Source of the DNA: Tranquillimonas sp964472855
Lineage (GTDB): Bacteria; Pseudomonadota; Alphaproteobacteria; Rhodobacterales; Rhodobacteraceae
Direction: 5' to 3'
DNA: 64,000 nt
Assembly (NCBI GenBank): GCA_964472855.1
Contig: CAYYMJ010000008.1
Location: 1 to 64,000, forward strand
The notes below the pieces were generated by a model, which was not told the DNA's origin, ran no database searches, and saw only the letters and a list, made by a program, of their open reading frames with translations. Position numbers and translations under genes: made by a program. Below, one piece after another: positions 25,966-33,914 of this stretch. Every line of letters starts with the position of its first letter. Positions within the stretch are counted from its first letter, which is position 1.

Positions 25966-26904
25966 CTATTCCAGCAGCGCGCCGATGCGGCCCAGCGCCT
26001 CGCCGTCAGCGGCGATCCGCGCGGCCGAGGCCGCGGCATCCTGCCAGTAGATCACCGCGCCGGTTTCGCTGGCCAATCGCTGCGCACGCTCGCCAGTGAC
26101 GGTTTCCCTTGCCACGGCAATGATCTTGTCGCGCACGTCTTGCGGCACCTCCTTGCGCACGAACAGGCCATTCCACAGCCCGATGTTCAAATCCGGCGCA
26201 AGTTCGCCAATGGTGGGCGTGTCCGGGGTCAGCGAGATGCGGCTGTCGGTGATCGACGCCAGCACCTTCACATCGTCAAGGCACGGCAGGATCAGCTGCA
26301 GCGTCGTATTGATGACATCGGCATCGCCCGAGGCCAGCGTGTTGCAGTCAAGCGCGTCGAACGGCGCGTCCGAGCCCCATTCGAAACCGGCAACCTTGGC
26401 ATAGGCCAGCGACACCCGGGTCGGGATCAGGCCGCCACCGAAATGGCCCAGCGCCAGGTCGTTGGTCTGGGCATAGGCGGCCATCTCTTCCAGCGTGTCA
26501 TAGGGCGCGTCTGCGGCGGCGGCCAGCACGAAGGGATAGGTCAGGAAAATGCCCAGCGGGTCGAATTTTTCCGGCGCAAGCTCGGGGATGCCGATCCTGT
26601 GGCCGACAACCGGCACGCCGATCACGAACGAGCCCACGGTATAGCCATCGGCCGCGGCGCCGGCGACCTCGATCGCGCCGGGAAACGGGCCACCACCGCC
26701 GCCGGGCTTGTTGACCACCGCGGCAGGCACGCCATATTCCGCCTGGAAATCGTCGGCGATCATGCGGGTCAGCACGTCTTCCAGGTCGCCCGGCGGCCAC
26801 GGCACGACAAATTCGACCGGCTTTTCCGGATATTCGGCCAGCGCCATCGTGGCGCTGAGCGCCAGTGCCGGAAGGGCGGCGGCCAGTCTAAGGGCGGTTT
26901 TCAT
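25966..26904 (-). CDS. tctC: Tripartite tricarboxylate transporter periplasmic binding protein TctC
   Basis: The 312-residue Bug/TctC-family protein has a signal peptide ending ...ATMALA (about residue 23) and then EYPEKPVEFVVPWPPGD, the typical mature N-terminus. VVNKPGGGGGPFPGAIEVAGA near residue 63 is the family's binding-loop region. The standard loop is GGxGxxG; here it reads GGGGGP. It captures a carboxylate in the periplasm for TctAB. It is the first gene of the operon and divergent from the IclR regulator. Confidence 0.92.
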   Translation of the reverse strand: MKTALRLAAALPALALSATMALAEYPEKPVEFVVPWPPGDLEDVLTRMIADDFQAEYGVPAAVVNKPGGGGGPFPGAIEVAGAAADGYTVGSFVIGVPVVGHRIGIPELAPEKFDPLGIFLTYPFVLAAAADAPYDTLEEMAAYAQTNDLALGHFGGGLIPTRVSLAYAKVAGFEWGSDAPFDALDCNTLASGDADVINTTLQLILPCLDDVKVLASITDSRISLTPDTPTIGELAPDLNIGLWNGLFVRKEVPQDVRDKIIAVARETVTGERAQRLASETGAVIYWQDAAASAARIAADGEALGRIGALLE

Positions 26905-26978
26905 TGTTGATCTCCCTGTGATCGGTTTGCATAATGAACCGTTGTGTCATAAAATAGCTTGCCGCGCGCTTCTTAACA

Positions 26979-26995
26979 TGTCAACAATTTTGACA
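26979..26995. promoter_or_regulatory. Putative IclR-type operator between tctC and the iclR gene
   Basis: TGTCAACAATTTTGACA is a perfect 6-bp inverted repeat with a 5-bp spacer, 33 bp before the regulator's ATG in an AT-rich 123-bp divergent region. The right arm also reads as a TTGACA -35 box. Confidence 0.6.
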
Positions 26996-27027
26996 CCCAA
27001 TGCACTCACCCCCCCCAGGCAGCCCCC

Positions 27028-27831
27028 ATGTCGACCGTCGAAAAAGCCCTTGCCCTGTTACGCTTCTTCGATGAAGAGCGAACCGAGCTTGGCCTTTCCG
27101 AGCTTCGCCGCCTGTCAAAGCGCGACAAGGCAACCACCTATCGCTATCTCGCGGCGCTCGAATCGGCAGGGCTTCTGGAACGGGCGGGCGAGGGGCCGAA
27201 ATACTGCATCGGCCCGGCGGTTCTGCGGCTGGCGCGCCTGCGCGAACGCTCGATGCCGCGGCTGTCGGTGGTGGGCAGCGTGTTGTCCGACCTGGCCGCC
27301 GCGACAGGCGAAACCAGCCACGCGGCGCAACTGGAAGGCGCGCGCCTGACGACACTGGACCACCGCGAAAGCTCGGCCCACGGCACACGGGTCAAGATCG
27401 ACATCTCCGACCTGCCGCTGCATGCCACCGCCTCGGGGCTGGCGGCGGTGGCCTTCGGACCGGCGCAACTGCGCGCCGCCGCACTGGACGGGCTGCATCG
27501 GTTCACGGCGGACACCGCGGCCACGCCCGCGGCGCTGGAACAGGCCATCGCCGAAGCCCGTCATACCGGAATCGCCGAAACCGCCGGCACCTTCGAAGAA
27601 GATGTCTACAGCTTCGCCGCCCCGGTCTTCGGCGGCACCGGCGGGCTGGCAGGAACGCTGGCGGTCGCCGCGGTGCAGGCGCGGGTTGGCCCCGGCAATT
27701 CACTGACGATCAGGCGGGCGCTTGTCGCCGCCTGCCGCGAAACCACGCGCCGCTGGGGCGGGCAGGTGCCCGCCCCGGTCGATACCCTCTGGGCCGCGAC
27801 GCTCAGCCAAGTGACGGAGATGCCCGCATGA
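27028..27831 (+). CDS. IclR-family transcriptional regulator
   Basis: The 267-residue protein has the IclR winged helix (VEKALALLRFFDEE then LSELRRLSKRDKATTYRYLAAL, residues 4-45) and a C-terminal effector domain (HATASGLAAVAFGPAQL; GTFEEDVYSFAAPVFGGTGGLAGTL). It probably controls the divergent tctCBA and the aminotransferase with which it is coupled (ATGA overlap at 27828). The effector is likely a small carboxylate or keto acid, by family habit only. Confidence 0.9.
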   Translation: MSTVEKALALLRFFDEERTELGLSELRRLSKRDKATTYRYLAALESAGLLERAGEGPKYCIGPAVLRLARLRERSMPRLSVVGSVLSDLAAATGETSHAAQLEGARLTTLDHRESSAHGTRVKIDISDLPLHATASGLAAVAFGPAQLRAAALDGLHRFTADTAATPAALEQAIAEARHTGIAETAGTFEEDVYSFAAPVFGGTGGLAGTLAVAAVQARVGPGNSLTIRRALVAACRETTRRWGGQVPAPVDTLWAATLSQVTEMPA

Positions 27832-29180
27832 AAGATTCGAACTTCCTCAAGGAACATAACGCGCGCCAGACCTGGCACCCCATGGCCCATCCGGCCGACA
27901 GCATGGAAAACCCGCCGATCATCATCACCGGCGGCGAAGGCGTGAAGGTCCGCGACATCGACGGCAACACCGTCATCGACGCGGTGGCCGGGCTGTGGAA
28001 TGTGAACCTCGGCTATTCCTGCGAGCCGGTGAAACAGGCCATGGCCCGCCAGTTGCACGACCTGCCCTATTACTCGGCCTTCCGCGGCACCACCAACGAC
28101 AAGATGATCGAGCTTGCCCACCTGCTGGCCGCGTTTTTCGCGCCCGACGGGCTGGTGCGGTCTTTCTTCACGTCGGGCGGCTCGGATTCGGTAGAGACGG
28201 CGCTGCGGCTGGCGCGGCAATATCACAAGGTGCGCGGCGAAGCGGGACGGGTAAAGTTCATCAGCCTCAAGAAAGGCTATCACGGCACCCATTTCGGCGG
28301 CGCCAGCATCAACGGCAACGCCAATTTCCGCACCCAGTATGAACCGCTGCTGGCCGGCTGCTATCACATTCCGGCGCCCTACCCCTATCGCAACCCCTTC
28401 GACGAAAGCGACCCCGCGCGCCTGGCCCAGCTTTGCGCCGCCGCGCTGGAAGACGAAATCGCCTTCCAGGGGGCGGGCACCGTGGCCGCCTTCATCATGG
28501 AACCGATCCTCGGCGCCGGCGGGGTCCTGCCGCCGCACCCGTCGTTTCTGCCGATGGTGCGCGACATCTGCGACCGCAACGGGATCCTGCTGATCACCGA
28601 CGAGGTCATCACCGCCTATGGGCGCACCGGCGCCTGGAGCGGCGCGCGGCTCTGGGGCGTGCAGCCCGACATGATGACCACGGCCAAGGCCATCACCAAC
28701 GGCTATTTCCCCTTCGGCGCCGTGATGATCTCGGAAAAGGTTGCCGACGTGTTCGAGAACGATACCACCGGCAAGGCCTTCATCGGCCACGGTTATACCT
28801 ATTCCGGCCACCCGGTCGGGGCCGCCGCCGCCATCGCCTGCCTTGGCGAAATGCACCGGCTGAACGTGCCCGCCAACGCCGCCGCACGCGGAACCCAGCT
28901 TTACGAAGGCTGCCAGCGGCTGGCGGCACGCTACGACGCCATCGGCGACGTGCGCGGCGGCCATGGCCTGATGACGGCGATCGAGTTCGTGTCCGACAAA
29001 CACCACAAGACCGCCGACAAGACCGCGCCGGCCAAGGTGCAGCAGGTCGCCTATCAGGAAGGCGTGATGGTGCGCGCCTCCGGTCCCAACATCCTGCTGT
29101 CACCGCCGCTGATCCTGTCCGAGGCCGAGGCCACATCCATCCTCGACGCCCTCGAAGCCGGGCTGCGCGCGCTCGACTGA
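27828..29180 (+). CDS. Class III (omega) aminotransferase
   Basis: This 450-residue PLP enzyme has TSGGSDSVETALRLARQY near residue 114, GYHGTHFGGAS, the PLP-phosphate/aspartate segment LLITDEVITAYGRTG, and the Schiff-base lysine in TTAKAITNGYFPFGAV. The sequence resembles omega-amino-acid:pyruvate and taurine/putrescine-type aminotransferases. It is translationally coupled to the IclR regulator. A carboxylate importer divergent from it suggests use of an imported amino or keto acid. The exact donor is unknown. A GC-rich terminator element follows. Confidence 0.88.
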   Translation: MKDSNFLKEHNARQTWHPMAHPADSMENPPIIITGGEGVKVRDIDGNTVIDAVAGLWNVNLGYSCEPVKQAMARQLHDLPYYSAFRGTTNDKMIELAHLLAAFFAPDGLVRSFFTSGGSDSVETALRLARQYHKVRGEAGRVKFISLKKGYHGTHFGGASINGNANFRTQYEPLLAGCYHIPAPYPYRNPFDESDPARLAQLCAAALEDEIAFQGAGTVAAFIMEPILGAGGVLPPHPSFLPMVRDICDRNGILLITDEVITAYGRTGAWSGARLWGVQPDMMTTAKAITNGYFPFGAVMISEKVADVFENDTTGKAFIGHGYTYSGHPVGAAAAIACLGEMHRLNVPANAAARGTQLYEGCQRLAARYDAIGDVRGGHGLMTAIEFVSDKHHKTADKTAPAKVQQVAYQEGVMVRASGPNILLSPPLILSEAEATSILDALEAGLRALD

Positions 29181-29188
29181 CCTGCGGC

Positions 29189-29252
29189 CTTCTTTGGCTC
29201 GCAAAATACCTCGGGGGGTGCGGGGGGCAGCGCCCCCCGCCCGTCGCGACGC
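29189..29252 (+). terminator. GC-rich intergenic element with terminator-like hairpin
   Basis: GGGGGGC and GCCCCCC pair around AGC (29222-29238), preceded by the GCAAAATACCTCGGGGGG form of the dispersed intergenic element. It lies 9 bp after the aminotransferase stop. Confidence 0.6.
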
Positions 29253-29718
29253 GCGCCAGCGCGGCGCAACCACCTCAACTAAACGGCGCCCTGACTTGTG
29301 GAACACACGCAAAACCCGGCCTCCAATTCGCCGTCGCCGCGGCCTCGTCATCAATCGCCGCCCTGGCCGTGAAAGCCCGCCGCGCAGGTGGCCGAGAACA
29401 TGGCGCCCGACAGCGCCCCGCGGGCGGGCCTTGACGACCTGCCCGGCCGGCGCGGCATCGCCCACGCGCCAGAGTGTGGCCGATATCGCCTTCATCAAGG
29501 GTTTGCGCCCAGCAGCCCGTGGCCCCGCGCCCGCGCCACGCCCGCGCCTTTGGCAATCCGCAGCCGCACGATCAGCAAAACCGCCAGGAACGACGCGCGG
29601 CGCTTGCGCCCCTCCAGGCCACAACTGATGCCAGCGCATGTTCCGGGCCCGCAGACGGGCCGGCAACCGACTCCTGCGCCTTCGTCGAATTTCCGAACCG
29701 CCTCGGCCGACCCGGGGC
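29253..29718. other. 466-bp stretch without a supportable gene
   Basis: All frames here are open by GC richness but give arginine/proline-rich, low-complexity translations with no start plus RBS and no family motif. No RNA gene, repeat or recognisable gene remnant was seen. Confidence 0.55.
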
Positions 29719-30480
29719 CTATTTCGGCGGCAGGCGCACGCCGCCGTCCAGCCTGATCGTGGTGGCATTCAGATAGTCGTTGGCGGCGATATGCGCGACC
29801 AGCGCCGCATATTCGTCGGCCACGCCCAGCCGCGACGGAAAGGGGATGTTGGCCGCGACGCCGGCAACGATTTCGTCCGACAACGTGCCCACCATGGCGG
29901 TATCGAACACCCCCGGTGCAATCGCCATCACCCTGATCCCGAAACGCGCCAGTTCGCGCGCCGCCGGCAGACACAAGGCCGCGACGCCGCCTTTCGAGGC
30001 CGCATAGGCCGTCTGCCCGACCTGTCCGTCCTGCCACGCCACCGACGCCGTGTTGACAACCACGCCGCGCGCGCCATTGGCGTCGGCCGGGCCCGCCATC
30101 ATCGCCCTGGCGGCATGGCTCATCACGATAAAGGTGCCGATCAGGTTGACGTCCAGCGTGCGCCGAAAGGCATCGACCGACAGGGTGCCTTGGCGGTCGA
30201 CGATACGCGCGCCGGTGGCGATGCCGGCGCAGTTCACCACGATGCGCGGCGCAGCATGGGCGGCGACGGCGGCCGCAACCGCCTGTTCGACCTGCGCCTC
30301 GTCCGACACATCGACGGGAACGGCGGTGCCGCCGATTTCGTCCGCGACCGCCCCGGCCGCGTCGCGGGACCGGTCGAACAGGGAAACCTGCGCGCCCAGC
30401 CCGGCCAGATGTCGTGCCGTGGCCGCGCCCAGCCCGCTGGCTGCGCCAGTAACGATTGCATGGGATCCGGAAATGTTCAT
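29719..30480 (-). CDS. SDR oxidoreductase, 3-hydroxyacyl-CoA dehydrogenase type 2-like
   Basis: A 253-residue classical SDR: TGAASGLGAATAR at residues 10-22, aspartate after beta-2 (LFDRSRD) for NAD, NCAG, and the catalytic YAASKGGVAALCLPAARELA followed by GIRVMAIAPGVFDTAM. The last segment and size resemble HSD17B10 / 3-hydroxy-2-methylbutyryl-CoA dehydrogenase, an enzyme of isoleucine and fatty-acid breakdown. The start at MNISGSHAIV has GGAGAG upstream. It is divergent from the ArsR gene and stands alone. Confidence 0.82.
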   Translation of the reverse strand: MNISGSHAIVTGAASGLGAATARHLAGLGAQVSLFDRSRDAAGAVADEIGGTAVPVDVSDEAQVEQAVAAAVAAHAAPRIVVNCAGIATGARIVDRQGTLSVDAFRRTLDVNLIGTFIVMSHAARAMMAGPADANGARGVVVNTASVAWQDGQVGQTAYAASKGGVAALCLPAARELARFGIRVMAIAPGVFDTAMVGTLSDEIVAGVAANIPFPSRLGVADEYAALVAHIAANDYLNATTIRLDGGVRLPPK

Positions 30481-30522
30481 GCTGCTCTCCAAGGCTGGAC
30501 CAAAGCGCCGCGCGTCAAACCT

Positions 30523-30551
30523 GATGCCTGCCGGATCAGGCAGAACGCGAA
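30523..30551. repeat. 29-bp palindromic intergenic repeat, copy A
   Basis: The sequence beginning GATGCCTGCCGGATCAGGCA is identical over 29 bp to 54595-54623. TGCCTG and CAGGCA form a 6-bp stem around CCGGAT. It lies upstream of the SDR start. Confidence 0.8.
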
Positions 30552-30666
30552 CCGCCGTATCGTCATGCAGCAAAGCTATCTGCCACGGCGCCACGGCCGC
30601 AACCGGGATATTCGGATCACGATAATTTGAGTATCTTTTAATTAAACGTTTCCTTAACCTGAGATC

Positions 30667-30993
30667 ATGTCCGCCCTGCCCCGCATATTCTCGGCCCTCA
30701 GCGACCCGACCCGCCTTGCCATCGTCGACCGGCTGATGAACGAGGGCGAGCTGCCGGTGGCGCGGCTGCGCGAAGGCTTTGCGATGACCGCGCCGGCCAT
30801 GTCGCACCATCTGAACGTTCTGCTGCATGCCGGCGTCGTTCAGCGGCGCGCCGACAAGCAGCGGCGCATCTATTCGGTGCGCCCGCAGGCGATCGAGACC
30901 GTGGGCGCATGGACGATCAGCCACCGCGATTTCTGGGAGGCGAGCCTGAGCCGCCTTGACGCCGCCCTGACCCGAGAGATGAACCGCAAATGA
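30667..30993 (+). CDS. ArsR-family winged-helix regulator
   Basis: The 108-residue protein reads SALSDPTRLAIVDRLMNEGELPVARL (residues 9-34), then the recognition helix in MTAPAMSHHLNVLLHAGVV, a standard ArsR/SmtB fold. It lacks the usual metal-binding cysteines. This form commonly precedes an AHSA1/SRPBCC gene and regulates it. Its stop overlaps that gene by ATGA. The leader is AT-rich with several TTAA stretches. Confidence 0.9.
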   Translation: MSALPRIFSALSDPTRLAIVDRLMNEGELPVARLREGFAMTAPAMSHHLNVLLHAGVVQRRADKQRRIYSVRPQAIETVGAWTISHRDFWEASLSRLDAALTREMNRK

Positions 30994-31421
30994 GCCTGCT
31001 CGAGCTGGAACGCCGCTTTCGCGCCCCGGTCGCGACCGTCTTCGACTTTATCTCGCGCCACGAGAACCTGCTGCATTGGTGGGGCCCCGAGGGCACGCAT
31101 CTGACCGAAGAATCTCTGGACTTCACCCGCACCGGCGCCTGGCATTCCGTGATGCAGAACGCTGACGGCAAACGCTTCAAGGTGTCGGGGCAGGTGACGA
31201 AGGTGAACCCGCCGAACCTGGTGGCCTTTACCTGGGGCTGGCACGACGACGCCGACCAGCGCGGCCGTGAAAGCCACGTCATGATCCGGCTGGAAGACGC
31301 TGGAAACGGCTGGACGCGGATGCTGCTGCGCCACGACGACCTGGCCGACGCGGAAAGCCGCGACAACCACCAGCTGGGCTGGACATCGTCGCTGCGCAAG
31401 CTCGAAGCGGAATTTGCCTGA
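30990..31421 (+). CDS. SRPBCC / AHSA1-family protein
   Basis: A 143-residue START-like domain protein: FRAPVATVFDFISRHENLLHWWGPEG at the start, GQVTKVNPPNLVAFTW in the middle, and a C-terminal helix (HQLGWTSSLRKLEAEFA). Proteins of this group bind small hydrophobic ligands in an internal cavity; the ligand is unknown. It is coupled to the ArsR gene by ATGA and followed 30 bp later by a YCII-type gene, a frequent trio. Confidence 0.85.
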   Translation: MSLLELERRFRAPVATVFDFISRHENLLHWWGPEGTHLTEESLDFTRTGAWHSVMQNADGKRFKVSGQVTKVNPPNLVAFTWGWHDDADQRGRESHVMIRLEDAGNGWTRMLLRHDDLADAESRDNHQLGWTSSLRKLEAEFA

Positions 31422-31451
31422 CAGTTACAACGCAACCGGGAGGAACAAGAA

Positions 31452-31760
31452 ATGCCCAAGTATATCTTTGCCTATCACGGCGGGAAAGTGCCCGAGACAC
31501 CGGAAGAAGGCCAACAGGTCATGGCCAGATGGGAGGCCTGGTTCAGCGGGCTTGGCGCGGCGGTGGTCGACGCCGGCAACCCGGCCGGGCTGTCGATGAC
31601 GGTATCGGCGTCGGGTGTGGCCGAAGGCGGCGGCGCCAACCCCGTGTCGGGCTATTCGCTGGTGACCGCGGGCTCGATGGCCGAGGCCTGCGAAATCGCC
31701 AAGGGCTGCCCGATGATCGACGATGGCACAGTCGAGGTCGCCGAGGCCATCGACATGTAA
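31452..31760 (+). CDS. YCII-related dimeric alpha/beta-barrel protein
   Basis: A 102-residue protein starting MPKYIFAYHGGKVPETPEE, with GYSLVTAGSMAEACEIAKGCPM toward the end, as in YCII/DGPF-domain proteins. GGGAGG lies upstream of its ATG. It follows the SRPBCC gene by 30 bp and is probably in the ArsR operon. Some relatives are peroxidase- or dehydrochlorinase-like; no activity is assigned here. Confidence 0.8.
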   Translation: MPKYIFAYHGGKVPETPEEGQQVMARWEAWFSGLGAAVVDAGNPAGLSMTVSASGVAEGGGANPVSGYSLVTAGSMAEACEIAKGCPMIDDGTVEVAEAIDM

Positions 31761-31878
31761 CAGCCTCGGGTGCCGCGGGTCGCGTTGGCCTGCGGCCCGG
31801 GCCGGGACCCGCGAATTTTGCGCCGGAATGTGCTAAAAAGACGCGGCGCCGCAAATGGCGTGGAACGGGAGAGCTACC

Positions 31879-32277
31879 ATGGAAGAAATCACTGCTGACA
31901 TCAGCTGGCTTGGCGTCATCGTCGGAGCCGTCGTTTCGTTTCTGGTGGGGTGGTTGTGGTTTTCGCCCCGTCTTTTCGGCAAACGCTGGGCCGAAGACAT
32001 GGGGGTTGAACTGGGCGACGCCAGCGAAATGCCCATGCAGGCCATGGGCGCGCAGGCGCTGGGCCTGCTGCTGATGAGCTGGTTTGTCGGTGTGACCGCC
32101 AAGTCCGACGCATTGCTGACCGTCATCCTTGCGACACTGGCTTTCGGCGTGCTGGCCTATGCCGGCACCTTGTTCGGGCGGGCATCGTCCAGGGCCGCGA
32201 ATATCAATCTTGGATACTGGATCGTCGCGCTTGTCATAATGGTGATATGCCAGGGCCTGTTCCGCAGCATGACATGA
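31879..32277 (+). CDS. DUF1761-type four-helix membrane protein
   Basis: A 132-residue protein with four hydrophobic segments: LGVIVGAVVSFLVGWLWFSP, MGAQALGLLLMSWFVGV, LLTVILATLAFGVLAYAG and LGYWIVALVIMVICQGLF. LVGWLWFSPRLFGKRW is the DUF1761 N-terminal signature. The function is unknown. The start uses GGGAG before the ATG at 31879; an in-frame ATG 24 bp up is less well placed. It lies 118 bp after the YCII gene. Confidence 0.78.
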   Translation: MEEITADISWLGVIVGAVVSFLVGWLWFSPRLFGKRWAEDMGVELGDASEMPMQAMGAQALGLLLMSWFVGVTAKSDALLTVILATLAFGVLAYAGTLFGRASSRAANINLGYWIVALVIMVICQGLFRSMT

Positions 32278-32295
32278 CCAAAGAAAGGCAGAAAA

Positions 32296-32598
32296 GTGCA
32301 ATTCGGGATATGCATAACCTATGACTATGACGGTGACGAACAGGTCTGGCTGGATGCGGTCGGCGCCTTTGTCGCCGCCGTGAATGCCGACGCCGACATG
32401 GCCGGCAGCTTCACCTACGAGGTGCAGCGCGCCATGGAAGGTGCCGGGCGGGTTCACGTCGGTCGCTGGGACAGGCCAGAGACAGTCAAGCTGTTGCAAA
32501 GCAAGGGCTATTTCCAGGATTTTTCCGGTAAGCTGCAGGCCGTGGCCGGCGACACCCTGGTGACGACCCGCTTCCAGAGGGTGCTGCAAACCGCCTGA
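32296..32598 (+). CDS. Hypothetical 100-residue protein, GTG start
   Basis: The protein begins MQFGICITYDYDGDEQVWLD. Its size and beta-alpha pattern would suit a dimeric alpha/beta-barrel (ABM/EthD-like) domain, but no signature is clear. GAAAGG precedes the GTG. It is 18 bp after the DUF1761 gene, so it probably closes the ArsR cluster, and is followed by a GC-rich hairpin. Confidence 0.65.
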   Translation: MQFGICITYDYDGDEQVWLDAVGAFVAAVNADADMAGSFTYEVQRAMEGAGRVHVGRWDRPETVKLLQSKGYFQDFSGKLQAVAGDTLVTTRFQRVLQTA

Positions 32599-32650
32599 CC
32601 GCCCGGCCAGCGACAGGGCCAGCCGACCCGATCTGCCACAGCACAAACCT

Positions 32651-32680
32651 GCCGCCCCCGGACATGCCGCCGGGGGTGGC
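32651..32680 (+). terminator. Terminator-like hairpin after the ArsR cluster
   Basis: CCCCCGG (32655-32661) and CCGGGGG (32670-32676) form a 7-bp GC stem, extended by GCC/GGC with one mismatch. No T-run. Confidence 0.5.
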
Positions 32681-32852
32681 CGACCTTCGGGGCGCCGTTG
32701 CCATGGTTCCGCCCGAAGCATGAAGATTTTCGCACCGCGCCCCATTGGGGCCTCAATAATGACCTATCGCGATGCGAATACTGGCGTTGACGGCGGATTA
32801 TCCGTCGATCGGTAACAATGGGACCGGCCCCAAGCTGCGCCGGACGCGGGCT

Positions 32853-33908
32853 ATGCGAGTATTTGCGGTTGATGACGACAGGGAAATCCTCACGCTGGTG
32901 AGGCATGCTCTGCAGATCTCGGGCTTCGATCGGGTGACGACCGCCTGTTCGGGCGAAGAGGCCATCGCGATGCTTGACGCCTCCCGGGACGATTTCGACA
33001 TCTTCCTGCTGGACATCCAGATGCCCGGCCGCGACGGCGTGGCCGTGTGCCAGCATATCCGCACCATCGAACGCTTTGCCGACACGCCGATCATCATGCT
33101 GACCGCCATGTCGGACCGCGACTATATCGAACGCGCCTTTGCTGTGGGCGCGACCGACTATATCACCAAACCTTTCGACCTGATGGAGCTGGGCACAAGG
33201 CTGAGTGTCGCCGCCGCCCGCACGACGGAGCAGGTGCTGCAGAATGTGCCCGCAACGCCCGCCGACGCGCCCGAGACCAAGGACGAAACCCCCGAGCCGC
33301 CAATGTTCCGCCTGGGCGACGCGCTGGAAATCCACGGGGTCAGCCGCTCGATCGGCAACTTTGCGTTCGAGAATTACGTCATGGCCATGTCGCGGGCCAG
33401 CCTGCTGCTGTCGTCGGTCTATGCGGTCAAGATCACCGATATCGACGACATGCACGCCAAGCTTGCCGCGCCCGATTTCCGCGAGCTGCTGAACGTGGCC
33501 GCCAATGTGATTTCCAACGCCAGCCAGGAACAGGGGCACCTGTTCAGCTATCGCGGCAATGGCGTGTTTCTCGGGCTCAACTGGAACGGCCGCAAGCTGA
33601 AGATGGTCGCGTTCGACCAGAGGCTTGCCGAAGCGGCACATGCCGCCGGTGGCTATCTGGCGTCGCTGGGGCTGCAGCCGCTGGATATGGTTCTTGGCGA
33701 TTCGGTGCCGCTTGCCACGCTGCGCAAGCGCAACGCCCTTTACGCTTTTCGCAAGGCCATCGAGGCGGTCGAGCAAAAGGCCGAGCAGCTTAACCATCAG
33801 CGGGGGCGCGGCCCGGGGGCCAGCGCATCCGAGGCCCAGCGCCACGATTACGAGGCGCTCTTGCGCAACTATCTCAGCGACAGTGAATCGGCGTCACCCG
33901 GGCACTGA
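32853..33908 (+). CDS. Response regulator with receiver domain and degenerate GGDEF-like C-terminal domain (copy 1)
   Basis: A 351-residue protein. The receiver domain is complete: acidic DDD at residues 7-9, phosphoacceptor D54 in FLLDIQMPG, T84 and K106 (TDYITKPF). After a linker, residues ~145-320 follow the GGDEF fold pattern (AVKITDIDDMHAKL; FRELLNVAANVISNA). YRGNGVFL stands where GGDEF should be, so cyclase activity is not expected. The second regulator at 36799 has the same architecture. An in-frame ATG 81 bp upstream exists, but MRVFAVDDD is the natural receiver start. It converges on the luxI gene 6 bp away. Confidence 0.85.
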   Translation: MRVFAVDDDREILTLVRHALQISGFDRVTTACSGEEAIAMLDASRDDFDIFLLDIQMPGRDGVAVCQHIRTIERFADTPIIMLTAMSDRDYIERAFAVGATDYITKPFDLMELGTRLSVAAARTTEQVLQNVPATPADAPETKDETPEPPMFRLGDALEIHGVSRSIGNFAFENYVMAMSRASLLLSSVYAVKITDIDDMHAKLAAPDFRELLNVAANVISNASQEQGHLFSYRGNGVFLGLNWNGRKLKMVAFDQRLAEAAHAAGGYLASLGLQPLDMVLGDSVPLATLRKRNALYAFRKAIEAVEQKAEQLNHQRGRGPGASASEAQRHDYEALLRNYLSDSESASPGH

Positions 33909-33914
33909 CCGGGC

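Noticed and set aside
29253..29718. Possible gene remnant after the aminotransferase
   Set aside because: Translations in all frames are arginine/proline-rich with no recognisable homology.
30636..30660. TTAA pairs upstream of the ArsR gene considered as a CtrA site
   Set aside because: The spacing is 8 bp or 12 bp, not the 7 bp of the CtrA consensus; AT-rich promoter sequence explains it.
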